This document shows, piece after piece, positions 41,862 through 49,991 of a stretch of 64,000 bases of DNA. The notes under the pieces were generated by a model. The model had not been told where the DNA came from, did no database searches, and worked only from the letters and a program-made list of their open reading frames with translations. Each line of letters opens with the position of its first letter. The first letter of the stretch is position 1. Origin of the DNA: Aureispira sp. CCB-QB1 (GTDB lineage Bacteria > Bacteroidota > Bacteroidia > Chitinophagales > Saprospiraceae); contig NZ_JHBV01000007.1 in the NCBI RefSeq assembly GCF_000724545.1, positions 124,001-188,000 on the forward strand. Reading direction: 5' to 3'. The translations under genes and the position numbers were made by a program.

Positions 41862-43010
41862 CTAAGAAGGCTGACTGCCTAATGCATAAATAGCAAAGCT
41901 AGCCAACCAGTGCCCACCTTCATAATGTCCGTCTACAATTTCAGGCAAAGAGTGGTGAATATGCTGATGAGCAACGGTTTCTAAGTGAGCATATTCAGGC
42001 AACGTTTGGGCAATTCCATACAAGCACCAAGCTCGACTAAAATTAACGCCATCCAAATGCACTAAGTGACCGTCGGTACGATCGCTAACAATACCTGGTT
42101 CTAGTTTGAAATCGGATTGAGATAATTGCGGTAAAAACTTTTGCAACCAATCAGCAAATTCTTCTTTAGGAAGGACTCTTCTCATAATATCTATTTCCTC
42201 CAAGCAAGGAGACAAAAAATCATATCCCCCAGGTTCCCATTCTAATGGACCATTTTCATCTTTCAAGAAAAAATCTTTAGCTCTATTAGTAATTAAATCC
42301 TTTAACGCATTGTGTCCAACTGTAGCGGCATAATCATAGGCAAAAGTGAGCCCAAATCCTGTATTGGTATGAGTTCCTATACGAATAGGGTAGTAGAGTT
42401 TTGGCAAAAATTCAAGGTAGTTATCAACAATAAGATTAGTTAAGGGCTGCAAATTATTTTCTAACTCTCTAGCAAAGGGAGTATCCCAAGTATGTAATTC
42501 TTCTGCTAATTTTAACAACCAAGCCCAACCATAGGTGCGTTCATAGCTTTTGTTTTGAGGTTGTTTGAAGTAGTCAACTTCCTGTAAAATATTTTCTTTA
42601 GAAATACGTGCCGCTAATTTTTGTTTAATTGCTTCTGCATTTTCCAAGTTGGGAAACTCCTTAAGTAAACGTACCAATGACCAGTGCCCATGAACGGCCG
42701 AATGCCAATCAAAGCAGCCATAAAAAGCAGGGTGCAAAATACTGGGGGCTTTTAAATCTTCAGCTCCCGACAATACTTGTCCCAGTTTGTTTGGATATTC
42801 TGTTTCCATACAGGTCAGCGGTAGTTTAGCAAGTCGATTAGCTTCTGTTAAATCCAATTTGGGAGCAGGAATAGATGGTTTAGGAGTCATAGTAGTTGGT
42901 GTTGATGTCTTTTCTTTTGAAATGTTTTCAGTAGTTGTTGATTGATTCGAATCACAAGAAAACAATAGATAGACCAAGAGTAAAATAAAAAGGTGTTTCG
43001 TTGAGGGCAT
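41862..43010 (-). CDS. DUF2891 family lipoprotein
   Basis: 382 residues. The lipoprotein signal peptide ends in LLFSC near residue 19, followed by a Ser/Thr/Pro-rich linker. The rest is the helical DUF2891 domain: KLPLTCMETEYPNKLGQVL, ILHPAFYGCFDWHSAVHGHW, RTYGWAWLLKLAEELH, GTHTNTGFGLTFAYDYA, GYDFLSPCLEEIDIMRRVLP and GGHWLASFAIYAL. The fold is that of an alpha/alpha toroid as in glycoside-processing enzymes, but activity is unknown. Probably membrane-anchored in the periplasm or on the surface. Confidence 0.87.
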   Translation of the reverse strand: MPSTKHLFILLLVYLLFSCDSNQSTTTENISKEKTSTPTTMTPKPSIPAPKLDLTEANRLAKLPLTCMETEYPNKLGQVLSGAEDLKAPSILHPAFYGCFDWHSAVHGHWSLVRLLKEFPNLENAEAIKQKLAARISKENILQEVDYFKQPQNKSYERTYGWAWLLKLAEELHTWDTPFARELENNLQPLTNLIVDNYLEFLPKLYYPIRIGTHTNTGFGLTFAYDYAATVGHNALKDLITNRAKDFFLKDENGPLEWEPGGYDFLSPCLEEIDIMRRVLPKEEFADWLQKFLPQLSQSDFKLEPGIVSDRTDGHLVHLDGVNFSRAWCLYGIAQTLPEYAHLETVAHQHIHHSLPEIVDGHYEGGHWLASFAIYALGSQPS

Positions 43011-43162
43011 GATATTTTAGATTGAATAGATGGAATAATTGCTGTTGTTAAGGTGGAAACAACAGCACTTTAGAATACTTCTAATACATAATAGGGAATC
43101 TAATACGATTTTCAACGGAGTAATGATAGTTGTAACTATTTTGCTTCAACAATAGAAGTAAC

Positions 43163-43450
43163 TCAAAGGCTTGGAGGTTTATTTTTCTTTTTTCTTAATG
43201 CTATACCAAAGACAGTTACAGGAACAAGCAACAAAACATACAAGTATTGAAGGGCTATGGTTAAAAATATTGGAATCAGAAGATACAAACAACTGTAAAA
43301 TAATACCAAATAAATAATAGAAATATGTACATTTTCTTTTTTGTGATAATCCAAGAAAATTACAAAAGGAAAAGATGTAAATCCAATCACTAGTGGTAGA
43401 AATAACAAACTAGAATGAAAGAAGCCAAAGTCAAAAAGAGTAGATTGCAT
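43163..43450 (-). CDS. Small membrane protein of unknown function
   Basis: 95 residues with about three hydrophobic segments (residues 11-33, 43-62, 64-84) and a basic end RKKKNKPPSL, which predicts a cytoplasmic C-terminus. No family recognised. It lies between two lipoprotein genes on the same strand, with its own gaps of about 150 bases on both sides. Confidence 0.55.
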   Translation of the reverse strand: MQSTLFDFGFFHSSLLFLPLVIGFTSFPFVIFLDYHKKENVHISIIYLVLFYSCLYLLIPIFLTIALQYLYVLLLVPVTVFGIALRKKKNKPPSL

Positions 43451-43550
43451 GGGAATAAGTGGAGTTTTTTTGATGATTGGGACTCAATATACAAAACTTT
43501 GTAATAAGAGGAAGGAGGCTTTGAGGATGATTTGTTTGTAAAGAAAAGAA

Positions 43551-43579
43551 AGAGCTATGTTCGCATCGAACATAGCTCT
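43551..43579 (-). terminator. Intrinsic terminator
   Basis: AGAGCTATGTTCG (43551-43563) pairs perfectly with CGAACATAGCTCT (43567-43579) over a 3-base loop. On the minus strand it is followed by TTCTTTTCTTT, so it ends the 43610-44446 gene. Confidence 0.85.
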
Positions 43580-43609
43580 AAAGGTAATATACTTTGAGGA
43601 AATACTTTG

Positions 43610-44446
43610 TTAAGTTTTTGAAAAGCTTTCAGGGGCATCAAAGGTGTTTTCGTTTACATTCACAAATTTGATATTGCTCAATGTTGCAGCACCCAATTCT
43701 TTGGTTAGTCCTTCCTCTTTTCTCCATTCCCAAAAAATCCAATTTTGAGCAATAGGAATACCATCGATCATTGTATAATCTTTGTATTGAATGGCATGAG
43801 GATCTTTTTCTGCTTCTGCTTGAGTGCTTCCTCCAGCAGTAACGATATAAGCTGCAACATCAATCAAGTGTGTTTCCTTATCGGCATAAGCAATATACCA
43901 ATCTTCAGGATCATCACCTGTGCCCGCATCAAACGTAAGTTGCTGAGTAAAGTATTCTTTGTCGTTCAACATAGAATTCTCGTAAGCTTTCCAATTGGTT
44001 CCAGGGTCACTTAATTTGTATGGATAAAGAAAGAAGTAAGGCCACGTGTAGGCTCCAAAACGGATTCGCTGTGGATTTTCCATTTCTGGAGAATAGTAAA
44101 CATCATTCTCATTGTAGTAAACCTTATGACCATTTTTATGTGTAATAACTCCTCGGCGAGAATCCGTCGTTGTTAGAATTGTTCCATTGAGACGTTCATT
44201 GCCACCAAAAGTTAATACAATATCAAATTGAATGGCTTTTTTAGATAAAAAATCTTCTCTATGGTGCGCTTCTTCGACTTTGGCTACAAAAGCGTTTTCG
44301 TTTTGATGCTTCTGGGGAGCCTCTGTTGTTGTTTCTGTTGTTGTAATAGAATTAGAATCTATATCAGAAGCAGCTTTTTCTTCAGGAGAGCTACAAGCAA
44401 TTATGAGGGTGAATAAAAAAAAGGAAATGATAGATTGATAGTACAT
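43610..44446 (-). CDS. Lipoprotein resembling DUF6503
   Basis: 278 residues. The lipobox is LTLIIAC near residue 18, followed by a Thr/Glu-rich linker. The mature part is a predicted antiparallel beta sheet as in LolA/LolB-like folds (IQFDIVLTFGGNERLNGTIL, GHKVYYNENDVYYSPEMENP, WYIAYADKETHLIDVAAYIV, DYTMIDGIPIAQNWIFWEW). This resembles the Bacteroidota DUF6503 family; activity is not known. It is a single gene with a strong terminator. Confidence 0.75.
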   Translation of the reverse strand: MYYQSIISFFLFTLIIACSSPEEKAASDIDSNSITTTETTTEAPQKHQNENAFVAKVEEAHHREDFLSKKAIQFDIVLTFGGNERLNGTILTTTDSRRGVITHKNGHKVYYNENDVYYSPEMENPQRIRFGAYTWPYFFLYPYKLSDPGTNWKAYENSMLNDKEYFTQQLTFDAGTGDDPEDWYIAYADKETHLIDVAAYIVTAGGSTQAEAEKDPHAIQYKDYTMIDGIPIAQNWIFWEWRKEEGLTKELGAATLSNIKFVNVNENTFDAPESFSKT

Positions 44447-44716
44447 GAAAATTAACTTTTATAGATGAAAAAATATAAAGCCCATAAACAAAAGTGCTTT
44501 GCTTTTTGTTGTCAGATCCATGTCAACATTTAGAAATAGTTTACAAAGTGTGCTTAAAAACTGGATGTATCAACCATTAAAATTAATTCTGTCGTTAGGA
44601 TAACTCGAATGGTCGAATTTTTTGACATAACGCAGCGAGTTAGCAACTCTTAAGGGATCAGACGTGTTTGATAAAAGAAGGTAAGAGGTTGTTATTAGAA
44701 ATACAAATAAAATACT

Positions 44717-45949
44717 ATGAGAAGTTTTGCTTTTTGGGCATTGGTTGTTGTAATGAAAATTTACGTCTATTTTAGTTTGGTTCGATTGTTCAAACGACCA
44801 TTGTATCGAAATTTGGCGATTGGTTTGGGAGTGATCTCGGTTTTGTCAATGGGGGTAGGTGTATATGCGCTTTTTAATAGCTTTGGAGGAGGAATTAGTT
44901 CTGTTTCAGCTTTTGCCAATTATTCTATAGCGTTAATGATTTCCTTTTTAGTTTGCGAATTAATGGTGTCTCCATTCTTTTTGTTAGATGACTTGGTAGG
45001 CTTATTTCAGAGAGGTCGCCACTATTTGGGCAAACGCCATCAGAAGGGAATTAAATTTGAGCGACGGAAATTCTTAAAACAAGGCGGTGTATTGCTTGGA
45101 GCGATTCCTTTTATGTCTTTTTTATATGGCATTACGTGGGGGAAATACAACTTTACAGTCCACAAGCAGCCTTTAGTATTTGATGATTTACCTGATGTTT
45201 TTGATGGGTTTAAAATTGCTCAAATATCAGACGTGCATTCTGGAAGTTTTGATAATAAACAGGCGGTTCAAAAGGGAATTGAATTGTTGCAGGCACAAAA
45301 CGCAGATGTAATTGTATTTACAGGTGACTTGGTGAATAGTTACGCTTCAGAAATAGAGCCTTATTTAGATGATTTTAAATCATTAACAGCTCCTTATGGT
45401 AAGTTTTCAGTGCTCGGAAATCATGATTATCCCATGTATAAACGAATGTTTGATAACGATGAGCATGGTCAGCGAAATTTAGACCGAATTAAAGAGCATC
45501 ACCAAACAATGGAATTTAACTTGTTATTAAACGAAAGTAGAAAACTAGAGAAGGAAGGGCAATACATTCGTCTAATAGGAGTTGAAAATTGGGGACGCAG
45601 CCGACATTTTCCTAAGATAGGTGATTTGGATTTGGCTACAGCAGATTGTGAAGAAAAAGAATTTAAAATATTGATGTCACACGATCCAACTCATTGGGAA
45701 GACCGTGTTAAATCTTATGATAAACACATTCATTTGACTCTTAGTGGACATACGCATGGATTTCAAATGGGAATTGACTTGCCCATGTTCAAATGGAGTC
45801 CAATTAAGTATGTGTATAAACATTGGGCTGGTTTGTACGAAGAAGCGGGGAAGTTCCTGTATGTAAATAGAGGGTTTGGTTTTTTGGGTTTTGCTGGGCG
45901 AGTAGGAGTCTTTCCTGAAATTACAGTATTTGAACTGAAAAAAGGGTAA
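44717..45949 (+). CDS. Membrane-bound metallophosphoesterase
   Basis: 410 residues. The N-terminal 140 residues hold about four hydrophobic helices. The catalytic domain has the calcineurin-like metal ligands in order: AQISDVHSG (D-x-H), VFTGDLVNS (GD), SVLGNHDYP (GNHD), LMSHDPTHW and LSGHTHGFQMG (GHTH). These bind a two-metal centre. The layout is that of the YkuE/YaeI-like family that acts on membrane lipids or nucleotide-linked substrates; the substrate here is unknown. The ATG at 44717 begins directly with the membrane part. Convergent with upp. Confidence 0.9.
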   Translation: MRSFAFWALVVVMKIYVYFSLVRLFKRPLYRNLAIGLGVISVLSMGVGVYALFNSFGGGISSVSAFANYSIALMISFLVCELMVSPFFLLDDLVGLFQRGRHYLGKRHQKGIKFERRKFLKQGGVLLGAIPFMSFLYGITWGKYNFTVHKQPLVFDDLPDVFDGFKIAQISDVHSGSFDNKQAVQKGIELLQAQNADVIVFTGDLVNSYASEIEPYLDDFKSLTAPYGKFSVLGNHDYPMYKRMFDNDEHGQRNLDRIKEHHQTMEFNLLLNESRKLEKEGQYIRLIGVENWGRSRHFPKIGDLDLATADCEEKEFKILMSHDPTHWEDRVKSYDKHIHLTLSGHTHGFQMGIDLPMFKWSPIKYVYKHWAGLYEEAGKFLYVNRGFGFLGFAGRVGVFPEITVFELKKG

Positions 45950-46000
45950 AATTTCTATGGAACGATTTTTTTTTAAGAAACAACAAGTCTTAATTTTTCA

Positions 46001-46040
46001 ATAGTAGCCCCGTACTAAAATCCTAACAAGGGGCTACTAT
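46001..46040. terminator. Hairpin between convergent genes
   Basis: ATAGTAGCCCC (46001-46011) pairs with GGGGCTACTAT (46030-46040). It lies between the metallophosphoesterase and upp gene ends and has no strong T-run. Confidence 0.6.
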
Positions 46041-46058
46041 CGGAAATACTTTTGAATG

Positions 46059-46715
46059 TTATTCTTCAATATTTTTATCTCCATAAGCCAAGTCTCCTGC
46101 ATCTCCCAAACCAGGTACGATATAGGAACGGGCGGTCAATTCCTCATCAATTGCTGCCACCCAAATACTTGCTTTGGGTAAGGTTCTTTCCAAATGTTCT
46201 ATGCCATCTGTAGAAGCAATAGCCGCTACGATGTGAATGTGAGATGGGGTACCATGTTCCAGTATACCTTCAATTGCCGTTGTCATAGACATTCCTGTGG
46301 CAATCATTGGATCACAAATGATGAGTGGTTTGCCCTCAATAGAGGGACAAGAAACATAATCCATATGAATTTCAAATGTGCCATCTTTATGTTGGCGGCG
46401 ATACGTTGTAACAAAGGCATTGTCAGCTTGATCGTAAAAATTCAACAAGCCTTGATGCATTGGAATTCCTGCTCTCAGAATCGTAGCCAAAACTGGAGGA
46501 ATAGCTAATATTTTAGAATTGGAAATTCCCATAGGTGTTTCTACTTCGAATTCTCCATACTGCAATGTTTTGCTAATTTCGTAGGCAAAAATTTCTCCCA
46601 AGCGTTCTAGGTTTTTTCTAAAGCGCATACGATCTGCTTGGATGTCGATGTCTCGAAGCTCTGTAACAAATTGATGTATAAGGGAATTTTGAGCAGATAG
46701 ATTGAAGATAGGCAT
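46059..46715 (-). CDS. upp: Uracil phosphoribosyltransferase
   Basis: 218 residues, normal length. It makes UMP from uracil and PRPP in pyrimidine salvage, in the cytoplasm. The PRPP loop is PLIICDPMIATGMSM, the conserved ILRAGIPMHQGLLN segment precedes it, and the uracil-binding C-terminus is SYIVPGLGDAGDLAYG. Bacteroidota versions are slightly divergent in the first 60 residues, as here. Single gene. Confidence 0.95.
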   Translation of the reverse strand: MPIFNLSAQNSLIHQFVTELRDIDIQADRMRFRKNLERLGEIFAYEISKTLQYGEFEVETPMGISNSKILAIPPVLATILRAGIPMHQGLLNFYDQADNAFVTTYRRQHKDGTFEIHMDYVSCPSIEGKPLIICDPMIATGMSMTTAIEGILEHGTPSHIHIVAAIASTDGIEHLERTLPKASIWVAAIDEELTARSYIVPGLGDAGDLAYGDKNIEE

Positions 46716-46823
46716 GATGATTGATTTTTTTTATAGAAAAACTTAATCCATTGGGGTCTAATGTAAAAAAAAAAGCTTAGATTTTGCTTCACTTGTTGAT
46801 TTATATTGAAGCGGATTTTAAAA

Positions 46824-47630
46824 ATGAATACAATTGTAATAGGGCAGCAACATTATCGCTGGGAAGTAGAAGTGTTTACATGGTTGGGAGCAATAGAATG
46901 CACCATTTATAATGTTGTAGACCTTGCAGCCTGTTTGGTTATTGTCCAAGAAGGAACGGACAAAAGACTATCTTCTCCCCAAAAGGTAAAAGAGTGGATA
47001 AATTTTGCCTTGCAAGAGGGATGGTATAGCGAGACAAGAGTGTATAGATTATTTGAAATCAATGGTCACCATCGAATGGTTCGTTTGAGTAATAGTTTGG
47101 CACAAGGCGCAAAAGTAGCCTCTACTTTAAGTCAAAAATTTGGAAAATCTACGACTGCCTTAGAAAAAAGTAACCATCAATATAATTTGACAAATCTAGA
47201 GCAACAGATTGGTTTGACGTTGCCAACTACACTCAAACAGCTGTATTTGGAATTGGGCAATGGTGACTTTGGTCCTGATTATGGCTTTTTCTTTTTAGAA
47301 GAAAAAGAAGGCAGTTCAAAGATTACTTTGGAGCAAGCTTATGATGAAATACATCAAGCAAAAATTAAGGATTGGGACTGGGAACTGTCCAAGCTATTTG
47401 TCCCATTTTTGTACTGGGGAGCTGATATTTATTCTTTGATAGATTGTGGTAATCCAAATGGTGCTGTTTATGTATTAGACAAGAACCTAAAACAGGAGAA
47501 AACAACTTGGCAGTCTTGCGTTTGGAAACATTGCGATTCGATTTTGGAGTGGCTCGAAAAATGGTCGGAAGGCGATACTTCTGGGCGTTCTCTTTGGTTA
47601 GAAATGTATCAATTAAAGGGCTTGTTGTAA
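46824..47630 (+). CDS. SMI1/KNR4 (SUKH)-domain protein with extra N-terminal domain
   Basis: 268 residues from the ATG at 46824 (the frame opens at a TTG at 46806). Residues 1-95 form an unassigned domain (WEVEVFTWLGAIECTIYNVV ... VRLSNSLAQGAK). A SUKH domain begins near residue 115: NLEQQIGLTLPTTLKQLYLE, LGNGDFGPDYGFFFLEE, FVPFLYWGADIYSLIDCG. SUKH proteins can be immunity proteins or scaffolds. No toxin is adjacent, so the role is open. The downstream intergenic region belongs to mraZ regulation. Confidence 0.7.
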   Translation: MNTIVIGQQHYRWEVEVFTWLGAIECTIYNVVDLAACLVIVQEGTDKRLSSPQKVKEWINFALQEGWYSETRVYRLFEINGHHRMVRLSNSLAQGAKVASTLSQKFGKSTTALEKSNHQYNLTNLEQQIGLTLPTTLKQLYLELGNGDFGPDYGFFFLEEKEGSSKITLEQAYDEIHQAKIKDWDWELSKLFVPFLYWGADIYSLIDCGNPNGAVYVLDKNLKQEKTTWQSCVWKHCDSILEWLEKWSEGDTSGRSLWLEMYQLKGLL

Positions 47631-47729
47631 TAGCTAATAAATAGCTAGGGGTAGTTGGCGGCACTACTATTGTGTAGTCGTTGATTTAAGCTTAGGATTA
47701 CTTTTGTAAAAAGTTGAGCGGAAGCATTT

Positions 47730-47835
47730 CCCACTCTTTCCCACCAAATGATTCAAGTTTCCCACTTTTTTCACTTTTTTGAAAAAAAACGCTTTTTTTT
47801 TCCACTTTTTTGAAAAAAAAGGGAAAATTTCCCAC
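47730..47835 (-). promoter_or_regulatory. Upstream cluster of MraZ-box-like motifs, minus orientation
   Basis: On the plus strand CCCAC or CCAC/TCAC with T-tracts occur at 47730, 47740, 47761, 47771, 47802 and 47831. Spacings of their CAC core are about 10, 21, 9, 31 and 30 bases, close to whole helical turns. Read on the minus strand these are GTGGG(A) and AAAAGTGG, matching the core of known MraZ boxes (TGGGA-N5 in E. coli, AAAGTGK-N3 in Mollicutes). Confidence 0.6.
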
Positions 47836-47952
47836 TTTTTACAAGGGTGTAAACGAAAAAGTGACACACTTTTGGCTGTAGCCCATAAATAAAGGGTTTT
47901 GAGAGTCTTAGCTGCTTGGGTGAGACTCATTTTTTTTGCACTAAAGAGAAGA

Positions 47953-48020
47953 AAAGTGCAAAAAGTGGGAATTATTTTCTACAAAAAGTGGTAGAAAGTG
48001 GTAAAAAGTGGTAAAAAATG
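47953..48020 (+). promoter_or_regulatory. MraZ boxes next to the mraZ promoter
   Basis: AAAGTG occurs at 47953 and 47962, then in a strict ten-base series AAAGTGGTAG (47985), AAAGTGGTAA (47995), AAAGTGGTAA (48005) and AAAATGGTAT (48015). This is the AAAGTGK-N3 repeat bound by MraZ octamers in Mollicutes. It ends directly at the candidate -7 element, so MraZ would repress or modulate its own operon from here. Confidence 0.78.
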
Positions 48021-48021
48021 G

Positions 48022-48029
48022 TATTTTTG
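48022..48029 (+). promoter_or_regulatory. Candidate promoter of the dcw operon (TATTTTTG)
   Basis: Matches TAnnTTTG 28 bases before the mraZ ATG. The -33 region is covered by the MraZ box series. Confidence 0.55.
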
Positions 48030-48057
48030 ATTTGTTATAACAAACAAAAGATTTTTA

Positions 48058-48540
48058 ATGATACAATTTCTCGGTGAATACAATTGCAAAATGGACGCAA
48101 AGGGGCGTCTAAGATTGCCATCGCCCTTGTTGAAACAACTGGGAGATTTGGCACAGGATGGCTTTGTACTAAACCGAGGTTTTGAAAAATGTTTGGTATT
48201 GTATCCTAGACAAGCTTGGGACACGATTTCCAAAGATATTCAAAAACTAAATCAATACGTAAAAAAGAATAGAGATTTTGTTCGTTATTTCTTTAGAGGA
48301 GCAACTGAGTTAGAATTAGATAGCAATTCTCGACTATTGTTTCCTCGAACAATGCTTGATCATGCTGAAGCGGACAGAGAATTAGTGTTGTTTGCTTATT
48401 TTGATAAAATTGAGGTCTGGTCAAAAGAAAATTATGAAGCTTTATTAAATGATGAACCAACTGATTTTGATGCTTTAGCAGAAGAGGTCATGGGCAATTT
48501 GAATGGAGGAAGTCAAGATGGAGGAATTGAATTATCATAA
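48058..48540 (+). CDS. mraZ: Transcriptional regulator MraZ
   Basis: 160 residues. It has two SpoVT/AbrB-like DNA-binding repeats: NCKMDAKGRLRLPSPL (about 8-23) and ELDSNSRLLFPRTM (about 92-105), each with the D-x-x-x-R-x-x-x-P pattern of MraZ. The protein forms rings of eight that bind consecutive boxes upstream of mraZ and controls the dcw operon. It is the first gene of the cluster and overlaps rsmH by 23 bases. The C-terminal tail (EEVMGNLNGGSQDGGIELS) is a Bacteroidota extension. Confidence 0.95.
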   Translation: MIQFLGEYNCKMDAKGRLRLPSPLLKQLGDLAQDGFVLNRGFEKCLVLYPRQAWDTISKDIQKLNQYVKKNRDFVRYFFRGATELELDSNSRLLFPRTMLDHAEADRELVLFAYFDKIEVWSKENYEALLNDEPTDFDALAEEVMGNLNGGSQDGGIELS

Positions 48541-49450
48541 TCCCGTATTGCTTCAAGAAAGCATTGACGGGTTAGCTATAAAGCCAGATGGCACGTATGT
48601 AGATGTTACATTTGGAGGGGGAGGACACTCTGCTTTGATCTTAAAACAATTAGGTCCAAAGGGAAGGTTGTTTGCTTTTGATCAAGATGCTGATGCGGCG
48701 GAGAATGTAATCGAAGATGAGCGATTTAAGTTAATACCACACAACTTTCGATTCTTAAAGCGTTTTTTGAGATTAGAAGGCGTTCGGAAAATTGATGGTT
48801 TGTTGGCTGACTTGGGCGTATCTTCTCATCAATTTGATACAGCAGAACGAGGCTTTTCGTTTCGTTTTGATGCTTTGTTGGATATGCGAATGAATCAAGG
48901 TGCAGATCTAACTGCCGAGCGAGTAGTCAATACATATAATGCACAACAATTGCAGCATATTTTTGGAATGTATGGCGAAGTTCGAAATTCCAAAACACTA
49001 GCGCAAACAATTGTGCAGAAAAGAGACTCTGGAGTTGCCTTAAAAACAATTGGTGACTTTGTAACAGCTATTGACAAATGTATTAAAGGAAAGAAGAATC
49101 GCTACTTGTCTCAAGTTTTTCAAGCCTTGAGAATGGAGGTAAACGAAGAGATAGAGGTATTAAAAGAAATGTTGTGGCAGAGTACAGAAGTATTGGAGAC
49201 AGGTGGAAGGCTTGTAGTTATTTCATATCATTCCTTAGAAGATCGATTGATTAAAAGTTTGATCAAGAAAGGAACATTTGAGAAGGAACCAGAAAAAGAT
49301 GATTTTGGCAACTTTTATCAACCTTTAAAAGCAATTAATAAAAAAATTATTATCCCTACGGATAAAGAAATAAAAGAAAATCCAAGAGCTAGATCCGCTA
49401 AGATGCGTATAGCAGAACGAACGGATAAGAAACCGCTATTATTTAATTGA
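48518..49450 (+). CDS. rsmH: 16S rRNA (cytosine-1402-N4)-methyltransferase RsmH
   Basis: 310 residues from the ATG at 48518. This start is favoured over an ATG at 48503 because GGAGGA (48505-48510) lies seven bases upstream, an unusually good Shine-Dalgarno for this phylum. The SAM-binding motif is DVTFGGGGHSALIL, then LADLGVSSHQFDTAERGFSF, RYLSQVFQALRMEVN and VISYHSLEDRLIK, the standard RsmH/MraW set. It methylates C1402 in 16S rRNA with SAM as the donor. Overlaps mraZ, implying coupled translation. Confidence 0.96.
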   Translation: MEELNYHNPVLLQESIDGLAIKPDGTYVDVTFGGGGHSALILKQLGPKGRLFAFDQDADAAENVIEDERFKLIPHNFRFLKRFLRLEGVRKIDGLLADLGVSSHQFDTAERGFSFRFDALLDMRMNQGADLTAERVVNTYNAQQLQHIFGMYGEVRNSKTLAQTIVQKRDSGVALKTIGDFVTAIDKCIKGKKNRYLSQVFQALRMEVNEEIEVLKEMLWQSTEVLETGGRLVVISYHSLEDRLIKSLIKKGTFEKEPEKDDFGNFYQPLKAINKKIIIPTDKEIKENPRARSAKMRIAERTDKKPLLFN

Positions 49451-49480
49451 CGTACGGGCGAACCAAGTGTTCGCCCCACG
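49451..49480. terminator. Hairpin between rsmH and ftsL
   Basis: GGGCGAAC (49456-49463) pairs with GTTCGCCC (49469-49476), with CGT/ACG extending the stem. No T-run follows, so it is more like a short palindromic repeat or a processing hairpin than a full terminator inside the operon. Confidence 0.55.
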
Positions 49481-49569
49481 ACAATTTATAGCAACTCCTT
49501 CTCATACTAGTTGATTATTCTGAATATATAAAGAGTGGTTATAGAGAAGAAGAGGAAACGAGCAATATT

Positions 49570-49944
49570 ATGGCTGAGAATAAAATAAAAGCACCTGTAT
49601 CAACAACGCCCAAAAGGCCTTCCAAACCAAAAAAGCAACCTGCTTTTATGAATGGTTTGAATATGAGCGCTTTTTATTTGTTCAATAACATTCATTTTAT
49701 CTTTTACTTGGCTTTTTTAGGAGTTATTTATATTGCTAATTCGCATTACGCTGTTCAAACTATTAAGGAAATTAAATCCATCCAAAAAGAACTAAGGGCA
49801 ATTAGCTGGGAAAGTAATTCTAAAAACTCAGACCTGATGTATCAAAGCATGGAATCTGTTGTTGCTAAAAAAGTAAAAAAAATGGGTTTGGAAGAATTAG
49901 AAACCAATCCCAAAAAAATTATCAGTAAAAACAAAATCAAATAA
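49570..49944 (+). CDS. ftsL: FtsL-like division protein
   Basis: 124 residues. A basic cytoplasmic N-terminus (KRPSKPKKQPAF) is followed by one transmembrane helix near residues 45-62 (IHFIFYLAFLGVIYIANSHY) and a short periplasmic coiled coil (IKEIKSIQKELRAISWESNS). This is the FtsL layout, and its place between rsmH and ftsI is the canonical FtsL position. Sequence is poorly conserved in this family, so the name rests on topology and synteny. FtsL joins FtsB and FtsQ to control FtsWI. Confidence 0.85.
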   Translation: MAENKIKAPVSTTPKRPSKPKKQPAFMNGLNMSAFYLFNNIHFIFYLAFLGVIYIANSHYAVQTIKEIKSIQKELRAISWESNSKNSDLMYQSMESVVAKKVKKMGLEELETNPKKIISKNKIK

Positions 49945-49991
49945 GGACTATACTTTAGGTAGCCCTATTGAACATAAGGATAGAAAACTCA

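Larger units (their letters stand above)
47631..48057. other. Intergenic region upstream of mraZ
   Basis: About 430 bases, almost wholly made up of MraZ-box-like motifs (listed separately), long T and A tracts, and a candidate promoter at 48022-48029. Two apparent minus-strand readings in it (47667-47930, 47979-48233) are products of the repeated motifs. Confidence 0.7.

Noticed and set aside
47667-48233. Minus-strand frames upstream of and within the mraZ start
   Set aside because: Made of MraZ-box repeats, A/T tracts and the antisense of mraZ; KKWKK-like repetitive content.
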